Shown here piece after piece: positions 1-8,183 of a stretch of DNA of 17,941 bases. Numbering within the stretch: position 1 is the first letter of the stretch; the number at the start of each line of letters is the position of its first letter. The notes beneath the pieces are model-generated. The model did no database searches, was not told where the DNA came from, and saw nothing but the letters and a program-made list of their open reading frames with translations. This DNA is from Pseudomonadota bacterium. GTDB lineage: Bacteria > Desulfobacterota > Syntrophobacteria > Syntrophobacterales > Syntrophobacteraceae. A program made the translations under genes and the position numbers. Location: contig JAEZHY010000138.1 in assembly GCA_023416335.1 (NCBI GenBank), positions 1 through 17,941 of the forward strand, read 5' to 3'.

Positions 1-107
1 CGGCGAACCTCTTGATATCTGAACACAGTAAAACGTAGAACGTTGGTGTCAAGGCTGGGTTGTCCTGTTTCTCTTTTTCAAAAGATCCTGCCAACTTGTT
101 TAATTTC
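1..107. repeat. 107-bp direct repeat, copy 1
   Basis: Bases 1-107 are identical to bases 8184-8290, in the same orientation and 8183 bp apart. Identity stops exactly after TTTAATTTC; the bases that follow are unrelated. Because copy 1 starts at the first base of the window, the true repeat may extend further left. On the minus strand it carries TTGACA (47-52) and TACTGT 16 bp downstream, a possible promoter pointing out of the window. No gene can be supported in 108-400, the leader of the radical SAM gene. Confidence 0.95.
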
Positions 108-400
108 TACAAACCGGGGATTTTGCATAATATGATCCGCATATCTGAACCCGATATGACGCGAAGTCCGCTCATTGCCGGGCGGAGCCTTTCTATTGGC
201 AGTTGCGACTTCCTATATTTATATTACTCCCAACAATTCAATTCTTGCGCCGCCGAACGATCGGGCATGGCCACCGATTGCGCAATCTTAAATCCGGGGG
301 AACGATCCAAGAGAATCCAACGAGATGCACGGCAACCTCAGATGATTATTTAGATACCCAGATGTTGGAAATAAGTTGGAATATCTTAAAGGATGGATTC

Positions 401-1834
401 ATGAAAACACGCAGGATACATCTCATCAACCCTGTAACAGATTCATTCACTACCAATCCGGTCTATTTCAAAAAGGCATTGTATTCTCCCCTGGCAGGAC
501 TGCTTGCAGTAGCTTCTCTCATTCCCCACGATCAGTATGAGGTGATATTGACGGATGAGAATATTCAAGCTATTGATTTTGATATAAAAGCCGACATGGT
601 AGGTATTTCCGCCATGACTTCCTACGTGAAGCGAGGCTACCAGATTGCCGATGCGTTTCGGGAGCGGGGCGTAAAGGTGATCATGGGTGGAGTGCACCCG
701 AGTTTTATGCCCACTGAGGCGTTGCAACATGCAGATGCGGTGGTGGTGGGCGAGGCCGAACTCGTGATGCCGGAAGTCTTGAAGGATTTGAAGGATGGGC
801 GGCTTTCTGGAATCTACAAAGCCGGCAGGCTGCATTCTATGGTCGATCTCCCGCTCCCACGATATGACCTCGTGAAGACCAAACGCTATTTCAATAGAGC
901 ATTCATACAGACATCGCGGGGATGCCGGCATGCCTGTACTTTTTGCGCCGAGCATTTGATGAATGGACTGCGGCTCCGTTTGCGTCCCATTGATGATGTG
1001 CTCCGCGAAATCGAGTCGTGCGGAGAGCGTATAATAGCATTGAATGATGCAGACTTTTTCGGGTCCCCGGCACATGCTGCGAAGCTGATGAAAGCGCTGA
1101 AAAATCGCGGGTTCCGATGGCAGGCCGGGGTCAACAGCCGTGATGCCTTTGACGATCGCCTCTTGGAGCTGGCTGCCGAAAGTGGTTGTTATATGATCAG
1201 CATCGGGTTGGAATCGATTTCCCGTGAGTCGCTGAAGAATGTTCACAAACATCAAAACCGGCCGGAGAAGTTCAAAGCTCTTGTGAAGAAGGTCCAAAGC
1301 TACGGAATTATGGTGTTTGGGTTGTTTATGTTCGGGTTCGACCACGACAACGAATCGGTGTTCGAAGAAACAAGCCGGTTTAACATCGATGCGGGCTTCG
1401 ATGCATGTGCCTATTCGCTGCTCACTCCTTATCCCGGGACGTTGATCTGGTTTGAGATGCTCAAACAGGATCGTATATTGTCCTGTGATTGGAATAAATA
1501 CGACCAGGGCCATATCGTTTATCGGCCCAAGAATCTTACGGCCGAACAGCTCATGCATGGTCACGCAAGCGTATATCGAAGTTTCTATTCAATTCCTTCC
1601 ATCTTTCGCAGGTTTCCCCGAAAAGCATCGCGGAACAGGCTCCATTGGATTCTGTACAATATGATTGGTCACAAGAGGATATCTCGCAGGTGTAAACCTG
1701 CCGAAACATTACCAAAGGTGATTGAAAGATCCCTGCACCGGGCGAAACCTCCTGTGATGCCCGAGAGAAAGGATTGGGAAGCTCTGGTCCTGGAGACGTC
1801 TCCTCGGGAACACGTAATTACATGTTCCTCATAG
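401..1834 (+). CDS. B12-binding-domain radical SAM protein
   Basis: A 477-residue radical SAM enzyme. Residues 1 to about 140 look like a cobalamin-binding (Rossmann-type) domain, with GGVHPSFMPTEAL and VVVGEAE matching the usual GGxHPT...GExE signature. The radical SAM core follows, with the [4Fe-4S] ligands C175, C179 and C182 in RGCRHACTFC and downstream GLES and FGFDHD segments. Such proteins reductively cleave S-adenosylmethionine to start radical chemistry, often methylation or rearrangement of lipids or secondary metabolites; the substrate cannot be read here. I chose the ATG at 401 because AAAGGA lies about 9 bases upstream and the homologous part (KTRRIHLINP) begins there. The frame stays open upstream to 203, but that extension has no family character. 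The gene stands alone; the next sequence is a decayed ftsH fragment in the same direction, only about 30 bp away. Length fits the DUF4070-like branch. The family call is firm and the specific function is unknown. Confidence 0.88.
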   Translation: MKTRRIHLINPVTDSFTTNPVYFKKALYSPLAGLLAVASLIPHDQYEVILTDENIQAIDFDIKADMVGISAMTSYVKRGYQIADAFRERGVKVIMGGVHPSFMPTEALQHADAVVVGEAELVMPEVLKDLKDGRLSGIYKAGRLHSMVDLPLPRYDLVKTKRYFNRAFIQTSRGCRHACTFCAEHLMNGLRLRLRPIDDVLREIESCGERIIALNDADFFGSPAHAAKLMKALKNRGFRWQAGVNSRDAFDDRLLELAAESGCYMISIGLESISRESLKNVHKHQNRPEKFKALVKKVQSYGIMVFGLFMFGFDHDNESVFEETSRFNIDAGFDACAYSLLTPYPGTLIWFEMLKQDRILSCDWNKYDQGHIVYRPKNLTAEQLMHGHASVYRSFYSIPSIFRRFPRKASRNRLHWILYNMIGHKRISRRCKPAETLPKVIERSLHRAKPPVMPERKDWEALVLETSPREHVITCSS

Positions 1835-1864
1835 AGCATCCTCTGCAGAGTTCATTGGAGCACG

Positions 1865-2366
1865 GCTCATCCGGCTGCAGACCCCGTTCACAAGGTCACC
1901 ATCATTCCGCACAGCCGTTCGCTTGGGATCACCGAACAGGTGCCGGCTGAGGAACAATACAATTGCAGCCGGTCATACCTGATAGCACGCGTCGATGTAA
2001 TGCCGGGCGGAAGGTTATCCGAGCAGATCGTTTCCAAGGATGTCACGACGCTGAAAACGATCTGGTCCAGGCTACACGACCGGCCCGGTGGATGGCCACC
2101 CGCTGGGGAATGGGAAGCCTTGGCCGATTGCTTTCGAGTCCGAAGAGGAGCAGCCGTTTCCGGGTTATGAGCTGTCGCGGACCAAGAATTACAGCGAAGC
2201 GATAGCTGCCCGACGAGGACGTCCGAAATCCGATCGATGAGAGGGGGCAGGGCCGTTGCCTACCTTTTGAAAAGCGTCAGGAACAAATTGGATAATCTGG
2301 CTGAAACGTTGCTGAGCGAAGGAACTGTCGATGAAAGTCCTGGAGCATATCCTGGGGGCCGAGAAA
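1865..2366 (+). pseudogene. ftsH: Decayed 3' end of ftsH (M41 peptidase domain and C-terminus)
   Basis: Read in successive frames, this stretch spells the C-terminal third of FtsH, the membrane-anchored ATP-dependent zinc protease: ADPVHKVTIIPHSRSLGIT from 1874, then PGGRLSEQIV and DVTT; ENDLVQATR...RWMATRWGMGSLG from 2053 in another frame; PIAFESEEEQPFPGYELSR from 2124 in a third; DEDVR...IDER from 2212; NKLDNLAETLLSEGTVDE from about 2277; and KVLEHILG from 2334. At least five frame changes are needed. The AAA+ ATPase module, the membrane segments and the HEAGH zinc motif are absent, so the fragment cannot be functional. It starts just after the radical SAM stop codon, which suggests that a rearrangement or insertion removed the front of the gene. 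Sequencing error could explain one or two shifts, but not five plus the missing 5' part. Confidence 0.85.
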
Positions 2367-2674
2367 ATCTGCAGAAGAACCGAAAGCGGGATTCTGGTCG
2401 GAGGAGGCGGCCTGAGTTTTTATGCTCCGAAACATGAAGAAAAGATACGCCCGGTCCGGGTTCATGCGGCCTCTGCATGGCGTCGGGGGGTGATTTTCCC
2501 TCTAGACCTTTCAAGGAAAGCCTTTTTTACTGTCTCTGAGATCGGTTGGAATACTAGGAGCAGCAGGTGATACTAAGGATCGATCAGCCCTTACTGGATC
2601 TTTCGATCCGGTAAGAGCTTGGCAGGTGCCTGTACACCCCTTGATTCAGGGAGTTCAGACTGGAGGAACCAGGG
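2367..2674. other. Spacer with an 11-bp stem-loop
   Basis: No convincing gene lies here. A hairpin pairs 2590-2600 (CTTACTGGATC) with 2605-2615 (GATCCGGTAAG) around a TTTC loop, with one G-T wobble. It lies about 60 bp beyond the 3' end of the minus-strand DUF4142 gene and could be a processing or termination structure, but no T-run follows on either strand. Confidence 0.4.
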
Positions 2675-3301
2675 CTACTTCTGCCCTTTGTTCCTCTCGT
2701 TCCATCGATAATCCGGGTTGCCTGTGTTGGCCGGGTTGGGATAGCGCTCACCTCGTTTGAGAGCTATTCCATACTCATTGCCAAGCTGAGCAATCTGCTG
2801 ATTGAGCTGCGCCAGTCTCGGGAGATGGTTCTGCGCGAACTGCTTTATGCTTGGATCTCTCCCGTCTTTGAGTTCATCCCTGAAGCTGTGAAGAGAATTA
2901 TCCTGGTGGCCTTGCACGGCATATTGGGCAAAGGCTCTGTCGAACTCCTGACCGCTGAGTTGCTGGAGATCACTCAAGTGTCGTCGAGCTTCACCCTGCA
3001 TCTGCTGCGGCAGAGATATCCCTTCCTGGTCTGCTAACTGCCTCAACTGCTGAACTTCCGACTGGGTGACTTGTGCCATCTGTTGGCCCACATTTTTGAC
3101 ATCCGGTGTTGTTCCCTTTTGCTCGGCCAGCTGAGCAATTGCCAACTCGCCCATTGCGTCCTGAGTCGCATACTGGAGAAACTGTTTGTCGTGAAAGTTG
3201 AATGGGGTCTTGCGGGTTACCGCCTGTGCATGAACTATGGGCACTGCTACCAACAGCGAATATGCTGCCAGTGCTCCAATTACCATTCTCGGCAATCTCA
3301 T
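2675..3301 (-). CDS. Exported DUF4142 protein
   Basis: A 208-residue protein of the DUF4142 family, predicted helical-bundle proteins exported to the periplasm whose biochemical role is not established. It begins with a signal peptide (positively charged MRLPR, hydrophobic stretch to about 22, likely cleavage after AQA at 25-27). Residues 37-170 show the family pattern: FLQYATQDAMGELAIAQLA, then an alternating Gln/Leu-rich helix (QVTQSEVQQLRQLADQEG), EFDRAFAQYAVQGHQD and LPRLAQLNQQIAQL. The C-terminal 25 residues are hydrophilic and low in complexity. The start is supported by AAAGGAG 9 bases upstream. It is monocistronic, with a long leader and no functional neighbour. The family is certain from these motifs; a stress or envelope role is only a guess from homologues. 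Confidence 0.88.
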   Translation of the reverse strand: MRLPRMVIGALAAYSLLVAVPIVHAQAVTRKTPFNFHDKQFLQYATQDAMGELAIAQLAEQKGTTPDVKNVGQQMAQVTQSEVQQLRQLADQEGISLPQQMQGEARRHLSDLQQLSGQEFDRAFAQYAVQGHQDNSLHSFRDELKDGRDPSIKQFAQNHLPRLAQLNQQIAQLGNEYGIALKRGERYPNPANTGNPDYRWNERNKGQK

Positions 3302-4035
3302 TTTTCTGAACTCCTTTCATCTTCTGGTCGAGAGGACGAAGTTCATCACAATGAATACAGCTTTCTCGTGAAATTCTTTTCACTGGAGTTTTTCTGTCTT
3401 TTGCAGTTGAAAATCCGGAGTCCCCCGTCCTTCTCAGGTCATTCTGATTCATCGATAAACATCGAGAATTCTATGTCAATTCTCATCACCTTCAGGACGG
3501 GAAACAGTGAAGGTCGAAGGCTCATGCAAAGAAAAACCGGCATGTTAATCGTGGCCCTTTCGCCGTAACGAGGCCCAGGCGAGAGCTTCGGCAATCGACC
3601 TGTCTGCCGGCGCCCATGTGGCTATTTGTTTCGTCGAGGGTTTGGCGAGTGACGAGAACCATGTCAATAAATCAGCCGACAAGCCACCATCGCAGTTTAT
3701 CCCCGATGGTGTGAATTACCTCTCGGCCGCGGGGTCGCCTGCAGATTTTCCGGGGTTCGATTACCGACACCATGGATTCAAGGATGTCATGAATGGACCG
3801 GAATTAATTATGGGCGTATCGGTAGAGCTTTACCCCAGGTTCGTTTTGCCGCCGGCAGCCAGTTCGACCACGATGTAAGTGAATAGGGTCCCTGGTTATC
3901 CTGCACCCGAGTCCGTCCCCTATAGGCCTGCCCGATTTTTTCCTCGACGATCCACGTTGAAATCGTATGGAGTTGATTTTCTTCTATAAATGGTTTCTTT
4001 AGTACTAGAGTAGGGACCTGTAAGGAGGTATAAGA
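3302..4035. other. Long spacer without a supported gene
   Basis: The first 150 bp are the leader of the DUF4142 gene (minus). From about 3550 to 3880 the plus strand has an open, protein-like reading (AGAHVAICFVEGLASDEN and onward), but it has no ribosome site, no clear start and no family I recognise; it could be gene debris. The last bases carry the ribosome site TAAGGAGGT (4021-4029) of the next gene. Confidence 0.4.
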
Positions 4036-4692
4036 GTGGCAGTGCAAGTTAAAAGTCCGGAAAAAATCGCGGCGAGCTCATCGTTTACTGAAGGGATTGC
4101 CGGTCTAGTAGCTGTAGTGCTGGCGATAATCGCATTGGCGGGATTGATACCAGGAATATTTATGCCGGTGTCGACGATTGCACTGGGAGTGGCCCTGATA
4201 TTTGAAGCCGGGACGATCAGGGCGCGGAGTTCCGCAATTTCGCGGGAGCGCCAGGAAAAAGAGCTGGCCGCCTTTAGCAAATGGGGCGGGTTGTCAATCA
4301 CATTCCTTGCGGGAGTAGCGGGGATCGTACTTGGCATTCTGGCACTCCTGAGCATTGCTCCGATGCTTTTGGTTCCAATAGCCGTCATCATATTTGGCGC
4401 CGCACTTGTAACGGATAGCGGCGTTCGAGTGCGATTGAGCGCGATTGAGAGTGAACGCGCCGATTGGAGCGATACGGATCGTACCGTTGCGCAGGAAACC
4501 GCATCCGCAACGGCGGGTATCCAAATTTTCGTCGGTCTGGCCGGCATAGTGCTCGGGGTGCTTGCGCTTATCGGCATAGTTCCAATCATTCTTAGTCTCG
4601 TATCACTTTTGACCATAGGTTTGGCTATACTGGTTGTAGGTTCTGTAGTGGGCGGCAGGATGATTGGAACAATTCGCGGATCCAGCTACTAA
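4036..4692 (+). CDS. Six-helix membrane protein of three internal repeats
   Basis: A 218-residue integral membrane protein with a GTG start at 4036, preceded by an almost perfect Shine-Dalgarno TAAGGAGGT six bases away. The sequence falls into three related units: residues 19-69, 91-138 and 166-211. Each has a hydrophobic helix (GLVAVVLAIIALAGL, GVAGIVLGILALLSI, GLAGIVLGVLALIGI), a Pro turn (IPG, APM, VPI), a second helix and, in units 1 and 2, a short basic or polar exit (TIRARSSAI, VRVRLSAI). Six membrane passes are therefore expected, with hydrophilic loops of about 20-25 residues between units that contain charged helices (SRERQEKELAAF, ESERADWSDTD). I do not recognise a named family; the two strongest units share AGIVLGxLAL. 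No operon partner is visible. A channel, a sensor or a structural membrane protein are all possible. Confidence 0.8.
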   Translation: MAVQVKSPEKIAASSSFTEGIAGLVAVVLAIIALAGLIPGIFMPVSTIALGVALIFEAGTIRARSSAISRERQEKELAAFSKWGGLSITFLAGVAGIVLGILALLSIAPMLLVPIAVIIFGAALVTDSGVRVRLSAIESERADWSDTDRTVAQETASATAGIQIFVGLAGIVLGVLALIGIVPIILSLVSLLTIGLAILVVGSVVGGRMIGTIRGSSY

Positions 4693-4711
4693 GGCCGGAA
4701 GAAATAGAAAT

Positions 4712-4769
4712 GGCAACGACCGGAAGAACTCGCACGGAATAGCTGTTCCTGTGCGCTCCTCCGGTTGCC
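4712..4769. terminator. 58-nt stem-loop between convergent genes
   Basis: GGCAA (4712-4716) pairs with TTGCC (4765-4769), CCGGA (4720-4724) with TCCGG (4760-4764), CGCAC (4731-4735) with GTGCG (4751-4755) and GGAA (4736-4739) with TTCC (4746-4749), with small bulges. It lies 19 bp after the membrane-protein stop and just beyond the minus-strand lipoprotein remnant. Read on the minus strand it is followed by a pyrimidine-rich tail (ATTTCTATTTCTTCC), so a terminator for leftward transcription is the simplest reading; a small structured RNA is not excluded. Confidence 0.4.
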
Positions 4770-4775
4770 CTAATA

Positions 4776-5278
4776 TCAGAGCGCGAGCAGTGCCTCAAGG
4801 GGAGAGCAGAAGAAGCTTGCAGGTGAAGGGAGTTGAACCTGCGAAAGCTGGTTATTGGAGTGAACATAAATGTCAGATGTGGTCATTATTGCTACATTTA
4901 AATCAGTTACAGCGTAGTAGATCATAAGGCAAGTGGAGCAACCCTCGTTTTTGCCTATTTCCGCAACTATTTTCTCGTCAATATTAAAAGCGCCAAAATA
5001 CTTTTTGAATACTTGATCATGGAGTATTTTTCCGTTTAACGATATGAGCCTTATGTTTCCATTCCATAGCAGCAAATAATGTAGCGGAAGCTGTATTAAT
5101 TACAAATTCTCTATGCACCAAGTCTTTGTCATCTAAACCCTGTGTTGAACTGCAGACATACAAGCCAATGGGATCAATCCTTTGATTTTCGGTTGGCAAT
5201 GTCATCACTGAGCTAGCGCATCCACTAAGCATTAAAACCTATCAGCACTAACATCAAAAATCGCTTTGCTTTTCATGT
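4776..5278 (-). pseudogene. Frameshifted lipoprotein gene
   Basis: Read leftward, this resembles a small lipoprotein broken in several places. The ATG at 5278 (MKSKAIF) is followed, after a frame change, by LMLVLIGFNA. After a second frame change comes the lipobox-like LSGCASS, then a mature part (TENQRIDPIGLYVCSSTQG, FVINTASATLFAAMEWK). A third shift near 5040-5075 leads into NIRLISLNGKILHDQVF and KKYFGAFNIDEKIVAEIGK. The intact parent would have been roughly 150-160 residues, exported and anchored at the Cys of SGC. AAGGGTGA lies upstream of the first ATG. The patch is clearly more AT-rich than its neighbours, suggesting recent acquisition. I do not recognise the family. The lipobox and consistent reading direction make a former gene likely; the number of shifts makes a functional product unlikely. 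Confidence 0.55.
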
Positions 5279-5998
5279 ACTCACCCTTAATGCCTATTAG
5301 AGATGGTCTGCCGAAAACTCCTCTACAAGAGAGCGCACAGCCTCCTGCGATGCCACTCAAGAGTTGTGAGTATCGCGGGTGGCTCGTATACTTTATCCAG
5401 CCCTCTTCAGGGATACATCCTTATTTGCCTTAGTTCAATAAATTTAGCACATCTTGCCAAAGTCTTAAACCTGATAAAGCTCAAGTTATGATCCTGAGCC
5501 CTTAACTTAAGAAAGAACCCGAGCGGCGATTCCTGACCTGTGATCATTTAGGGGGGCGGAATGGGCCTAACGTGGCAAACCGGGAAGATAAACGCTAACT
5601 TGTTAAAATCTTGCCGAAAATCGCAATCCCAAGAATTCAATAGTTTCCAAAAGTCGGCTGGTTTGTGTGCGAGGAATTTATGAGCTATTAATATCAAGTA
5701 AGAAATATTGTCAGTTCAAGATACAATAGCTGGTCCATTCCTGTCAGATTCTATATAAGTTTTCTCTTCAATGCAGTCTTTAACCATAGTGGGTATACGG
5801 AATGCCGCTCCGAGTCGGCAGGATGTGCTAAGGGCAAGCAGGTTGGATTCCCACGCGCTCGTTTCAGCGGTTCGCATATTGCCGGCCATTCTCTATTTCG
5901 GACTCCGATTTTTTGTTACGTACAGGAGAGAATGTTTAGCTTTAATTGTAGGCAATAAACCAATCTTTTCGCAGCCTGAGACCAAAAGGACGATACTA
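5279..5998. other. AT-rich spacer, no gene supported
   Basis: About 720 bp with short, start-poor reading frames on both strands and no recognisable protein, RNA or repeat. Composition is AT-rich up to about 5770. An open frame runs from 5771 into the next gene, but its residues before 5999 have no protein-like pattern. Confidence 0.5.
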
Positions 5999-6142
5999 AT
6001 GATGTTTAATTGTAAAAGTTGTAAAGGACAGGACTTCGAGAGCGGCTTTTCGGCAGACTGTATGGAGTGCCGCCTAAAGGAATGTCGGGAATGCATGGAT
6101 GAGAAAGAAAACTGCGTACCCTGCAGTTCCTATGTGATTTAA
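5999..6142 (+). CDS. 47-residue protein with four CxxC motifs
   Basis: A tiny acidic cysteine-rich protein: C5xxC8, C21xxC24, C29xxC32 and C39xxC42, eight Cys in 47 residues. Spacing between pairs is 12, 4 and 6 residues. Two four-Cys metal sites (zinc ribbon or iron-sulphur/rubredoxin-like) would use every cysteine. The start at 5999 is set by AAAAGGA (5984-5990) eight bases upstream; the same frame is open further upstream to 5771, but that part has no Cys and no protein character. There is no signal peptide, so it is probably cytoplasmic. It stands alone between spacers. I do not recognise a family. A small zinc-binding adaptor, a metallothionein-like chelator or an electron carrier are the obvious options. 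The strong ribosome site and regular Cys pattern argue that it is real despite its size. Confidence 0.65.
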   Translation: MMFNCKSCKGQDFESGFSADCMECRLKECRECMDEKENCVPCSSYVI

Positions 6143-7095
6143 GAAGCCCGGTGATGAGTTGGGCCATTCTGATCCCTTTGCCGCCCTCCAGTTTCCACAA
6201 CGGTGGTTACGAGGGCACTTCTTCAGCCGATTACCCCAGTTTTCTATCGCCTCCGCCCTTAAGGGAGGAGACCCTTGACCGGAAGAAGATATCCCCCGAC
6301 CGCACTGCCTTTCAGCCGGAAGGTGGCGGCGATCACCAAAGCGAATTGAAGTGATTAATGTCAGGCGGTACAGGTGATCCTGTTGGCCTGACGGCAAACT
6401 GACAATGAATATAGATCATAGAAGCCGATTCCGTTGTCCCCAAAATAAATCCGGCATGTGCTCCGGTCCATGAATATCGGCAATTCACGGCCCTTTCGCG
6501 GCGGTTCGAACTCTTGCCTTAAGAAATCGCCTGTCCTGCTTCAAGCCGAGAAATGGGCTGAGGGATTTTACTCTCGGATACGGGCAAGTTCTTGCAGAAT
6601 AGGAATCTCATCGAGCTTCTGCCCCAGAATCTCCCATTGGATTCCATACGGCTGTGGGAAAGAACGTTTCGAAGGGTGCGCTCCTTCGGAGGACTTCGCT
6701 AAGTACAGGTCAACATTATAATATATCCGAAATTCGTGCGTGCCTTTGGCCTGTTTGAAAGGAGACTTCCGACTTTGAGGTGAGATAGAAGTTTTCTTTT
6801 TACCACCGGCCCTCTCTGGAGCCCGGCTCAGAACCTCTGCCGGGGTGACGTATACGCGAGTCATCCTTTCCGGCAAATAGAATTATGTTTCGAACCTTTG
6901 ACTCAGGAAACCAGGAACATCATTACACCATCGGCCGGATAGGAAATGATGAAGACGCTGCCGATACAAACAATGATGCTTTTCATGTCGGCGAATTACC
7001 AGTTGTAAATTGGCTGACCGGCTTTATCCGGGAATAGCCTCACAATATGGCCGGAAGCATACGTGATGGATGCAAGCCAGGTTGAAACTCCGATA
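6143..7095. other. Spacer with a palindrome and two doubtful small frames
   Basis: A stem-loop pairs GTCAGGC (6360-6366) with GCCTGAC (6386-6392) and encloses CAGG-TGAT-CCTG (6371-6382). A minus-strand frame 6568-6864 (98 residues from ATG, ending KLDEIPILQELARIRE) reads like protein, but the only purine-rich stretch (GGAAAGG) abuts its ATG and no family is recognised. A plus-strand frame 6885-7037 (50 residues, MFRTFDSGNQEHHYTIGRIG...) also reads like protein but has no ribosome site. Both could be gene remnants; I do not call either as a gene. Confidence 0.35.
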
Positions 7096-8064
7096 TCAAC
7101 GCGGGGAGGCTGGTGCCGGTGCACGGTCCAATTTGACGTACTTCATGACAGCTTGCCTCAACTTCTCGGCGCTCTGCTCCAGGGCGCGCGCTTCGTCATC
7201 GGACATCTCGGGCCGGAGCATTTTGCTCACACCGTCACGCCCCACGATGCTCGGCAGCGACAGCGTAACACCGTAGTGTTCGCTATACGAGCCGACCGGG
7301 AATACAGCCCGTTCGTTCCTCAGCACGACCTCCGCGACTCGCGCCGCCACCATCCCGATGCCGTACTGGCTGGCCCCGATTCCTTCGATTATACTTATGT
7401 TCGCGTAGCGGACATCGTGCTCGATTGCCTGGCGGAACTCATCCGGTGCAATCCCACGTTGCTCGAGCACCTCTCGGATCCGCATACCCCCGATCCGCGC
7501 CGAAGACCATAGGAACACGCTCGAAGTACCATGTTCTCCGACCACATTAGCCTCCACGCATGCCGGACTCACGCCCAACCGCTCGGCCAGATGCACTCGA
7601 AAACGCAGGCTATCGATATAGGTGCCGGCACTCAGCACGCGATCGTGGCATGAGATCTGGCGTGTTAGATCAGCCAGCGGATCAGGCGGATCGGTCACGA
7701 CCAGGATCACAGCCTCGGGGGCCATTTCGACGATCCGAGGCACGATGTCCTGGTATATTTTCACGTTGGGCTCGAGCAGACGCAGGCGGCCTGCCGGATC
7801 GTTTCGATCCGTCGCGCCCCCGGCTTTCTCGTTTACACCGGCTGTGATGACAACCAGCCCTGTGTTGGCAAGATCGTCATAATCACCGTCCACAACTTTC
7901 ACGAGCGGAGACAGCGGAGCCCCGTAATGCATATCCATCGCGACGGCCTTGGCGCGCGCACGATTTCGGTCGACCAGGATCAGTTCTGTAACGCGCGCAC
8001 GCAGTATGGTAGCCATGGCGGTCGCGGCGCCAACTCCACCAATTCCGATGATTCCGACTTTCAT
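7096..8064 (-). CDS. Lactate/malate dehydrogenase family protein
   Basis: A 322-residue NAD-dependent 2-hydroxyacid dehydrogenase of the LDH/MDH superfamily, which interconverts a 2-hydroxy acid and its 2-oxo acid in the cytoplasm. The N-terminal Rossmann motif is GIGGVG (7-12), with acidic D32 ending strand 2, which favours NAD over NADP. The catalytic set is present: R93 (GRLRLLEPN), D151 and R154 in DSLRFR, and H178 in GEHG. Two features are unusual. The usual VTNPVD reads VTDPPD (D125 replaces the substrate-contacting Asn). The mobile substrate loop after TAG is extended and charged (NEKAGGATDRNDPAG, 78-92), so the substrate cannot be assigned as lactate or malate. The start ATG has AAAAGGA upstream (AAAAGGAAAACGCTATG). 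The gene is single, with a leader of about 120 bp before the 107-bp repeat, which may contain its promoter. Confidence 0.88.
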   Translation of the reverse strand: MKVGIIGIGGVGAATAMATILRARVTELILVDRNRARAKAVAMDMHYGAPLSPLVKVVDGDYDDLANTGLVVITAGVNEKAGGATDRNDPAGRLRLLEPNVKIYQDIVPRIVEMAPEAVILVVTDPPDPLADLTRQISCHDRVLSAGTYIDSLRFRVHLAERLGVSPACVEANVVGEHGTSSVFLWSSARIGGMRIREVLEQRGIAPDEFRQAIEHDVRYANISIIEGIGASQYGIGMVAARVAEVVLRNERAVFPVGSYSEHYGVTLSLPSIVGRDGVSKMLRPEMSDDEARALEQSAEKLRQAVMKYVKLDRAPAPASPR

Positions 8065-8183
8065 AGCGTTTTCCTTTTCAGATTACGGGGAATGTCTGCC
8101 CAGAGATCATCAAAAGCGAGGTACTTTGGTTTGAGTCCGCCATGCTTGTGACCACCGCATGCTTTCAGAGAACTTGCCTTCGA

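Noticed and set aside
60..353. Two frames starting with the same peptide (MSCFSFSKD) at 60 and 8243
   Set aside because: The shared start is only the translation of the 107-bp repeat; the residues after it differ and there is no ribosome site.
443..1564. 373-residue open frame on the minus strand opposite the radical SAM gene
   Set aside because: It runs antisense to a gene with intact family motifs, has no ribosome site and shows no domain features; it is a codon-bias shadow.
3618..3878. Open frame on the plus strand with protein-like wording
   Set aside because: No ribosome site, unclear start and no family; kept only as a note in the spacer entry.
4818..4855. tRNA-like bases (GTTGAACCTGC, reading as a T-arm on the minus strand)
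   Set aside because: No acceptor, D or anticodon arm can be built around it; it is only a 6-bp inverted repeat GCAGGT/ACCTGC.
6500..6530. GGTTCGAAC resembling a tRNA T-loop
   Set aside because: The flanking bases do not form a T-stem or an acceptor stem.
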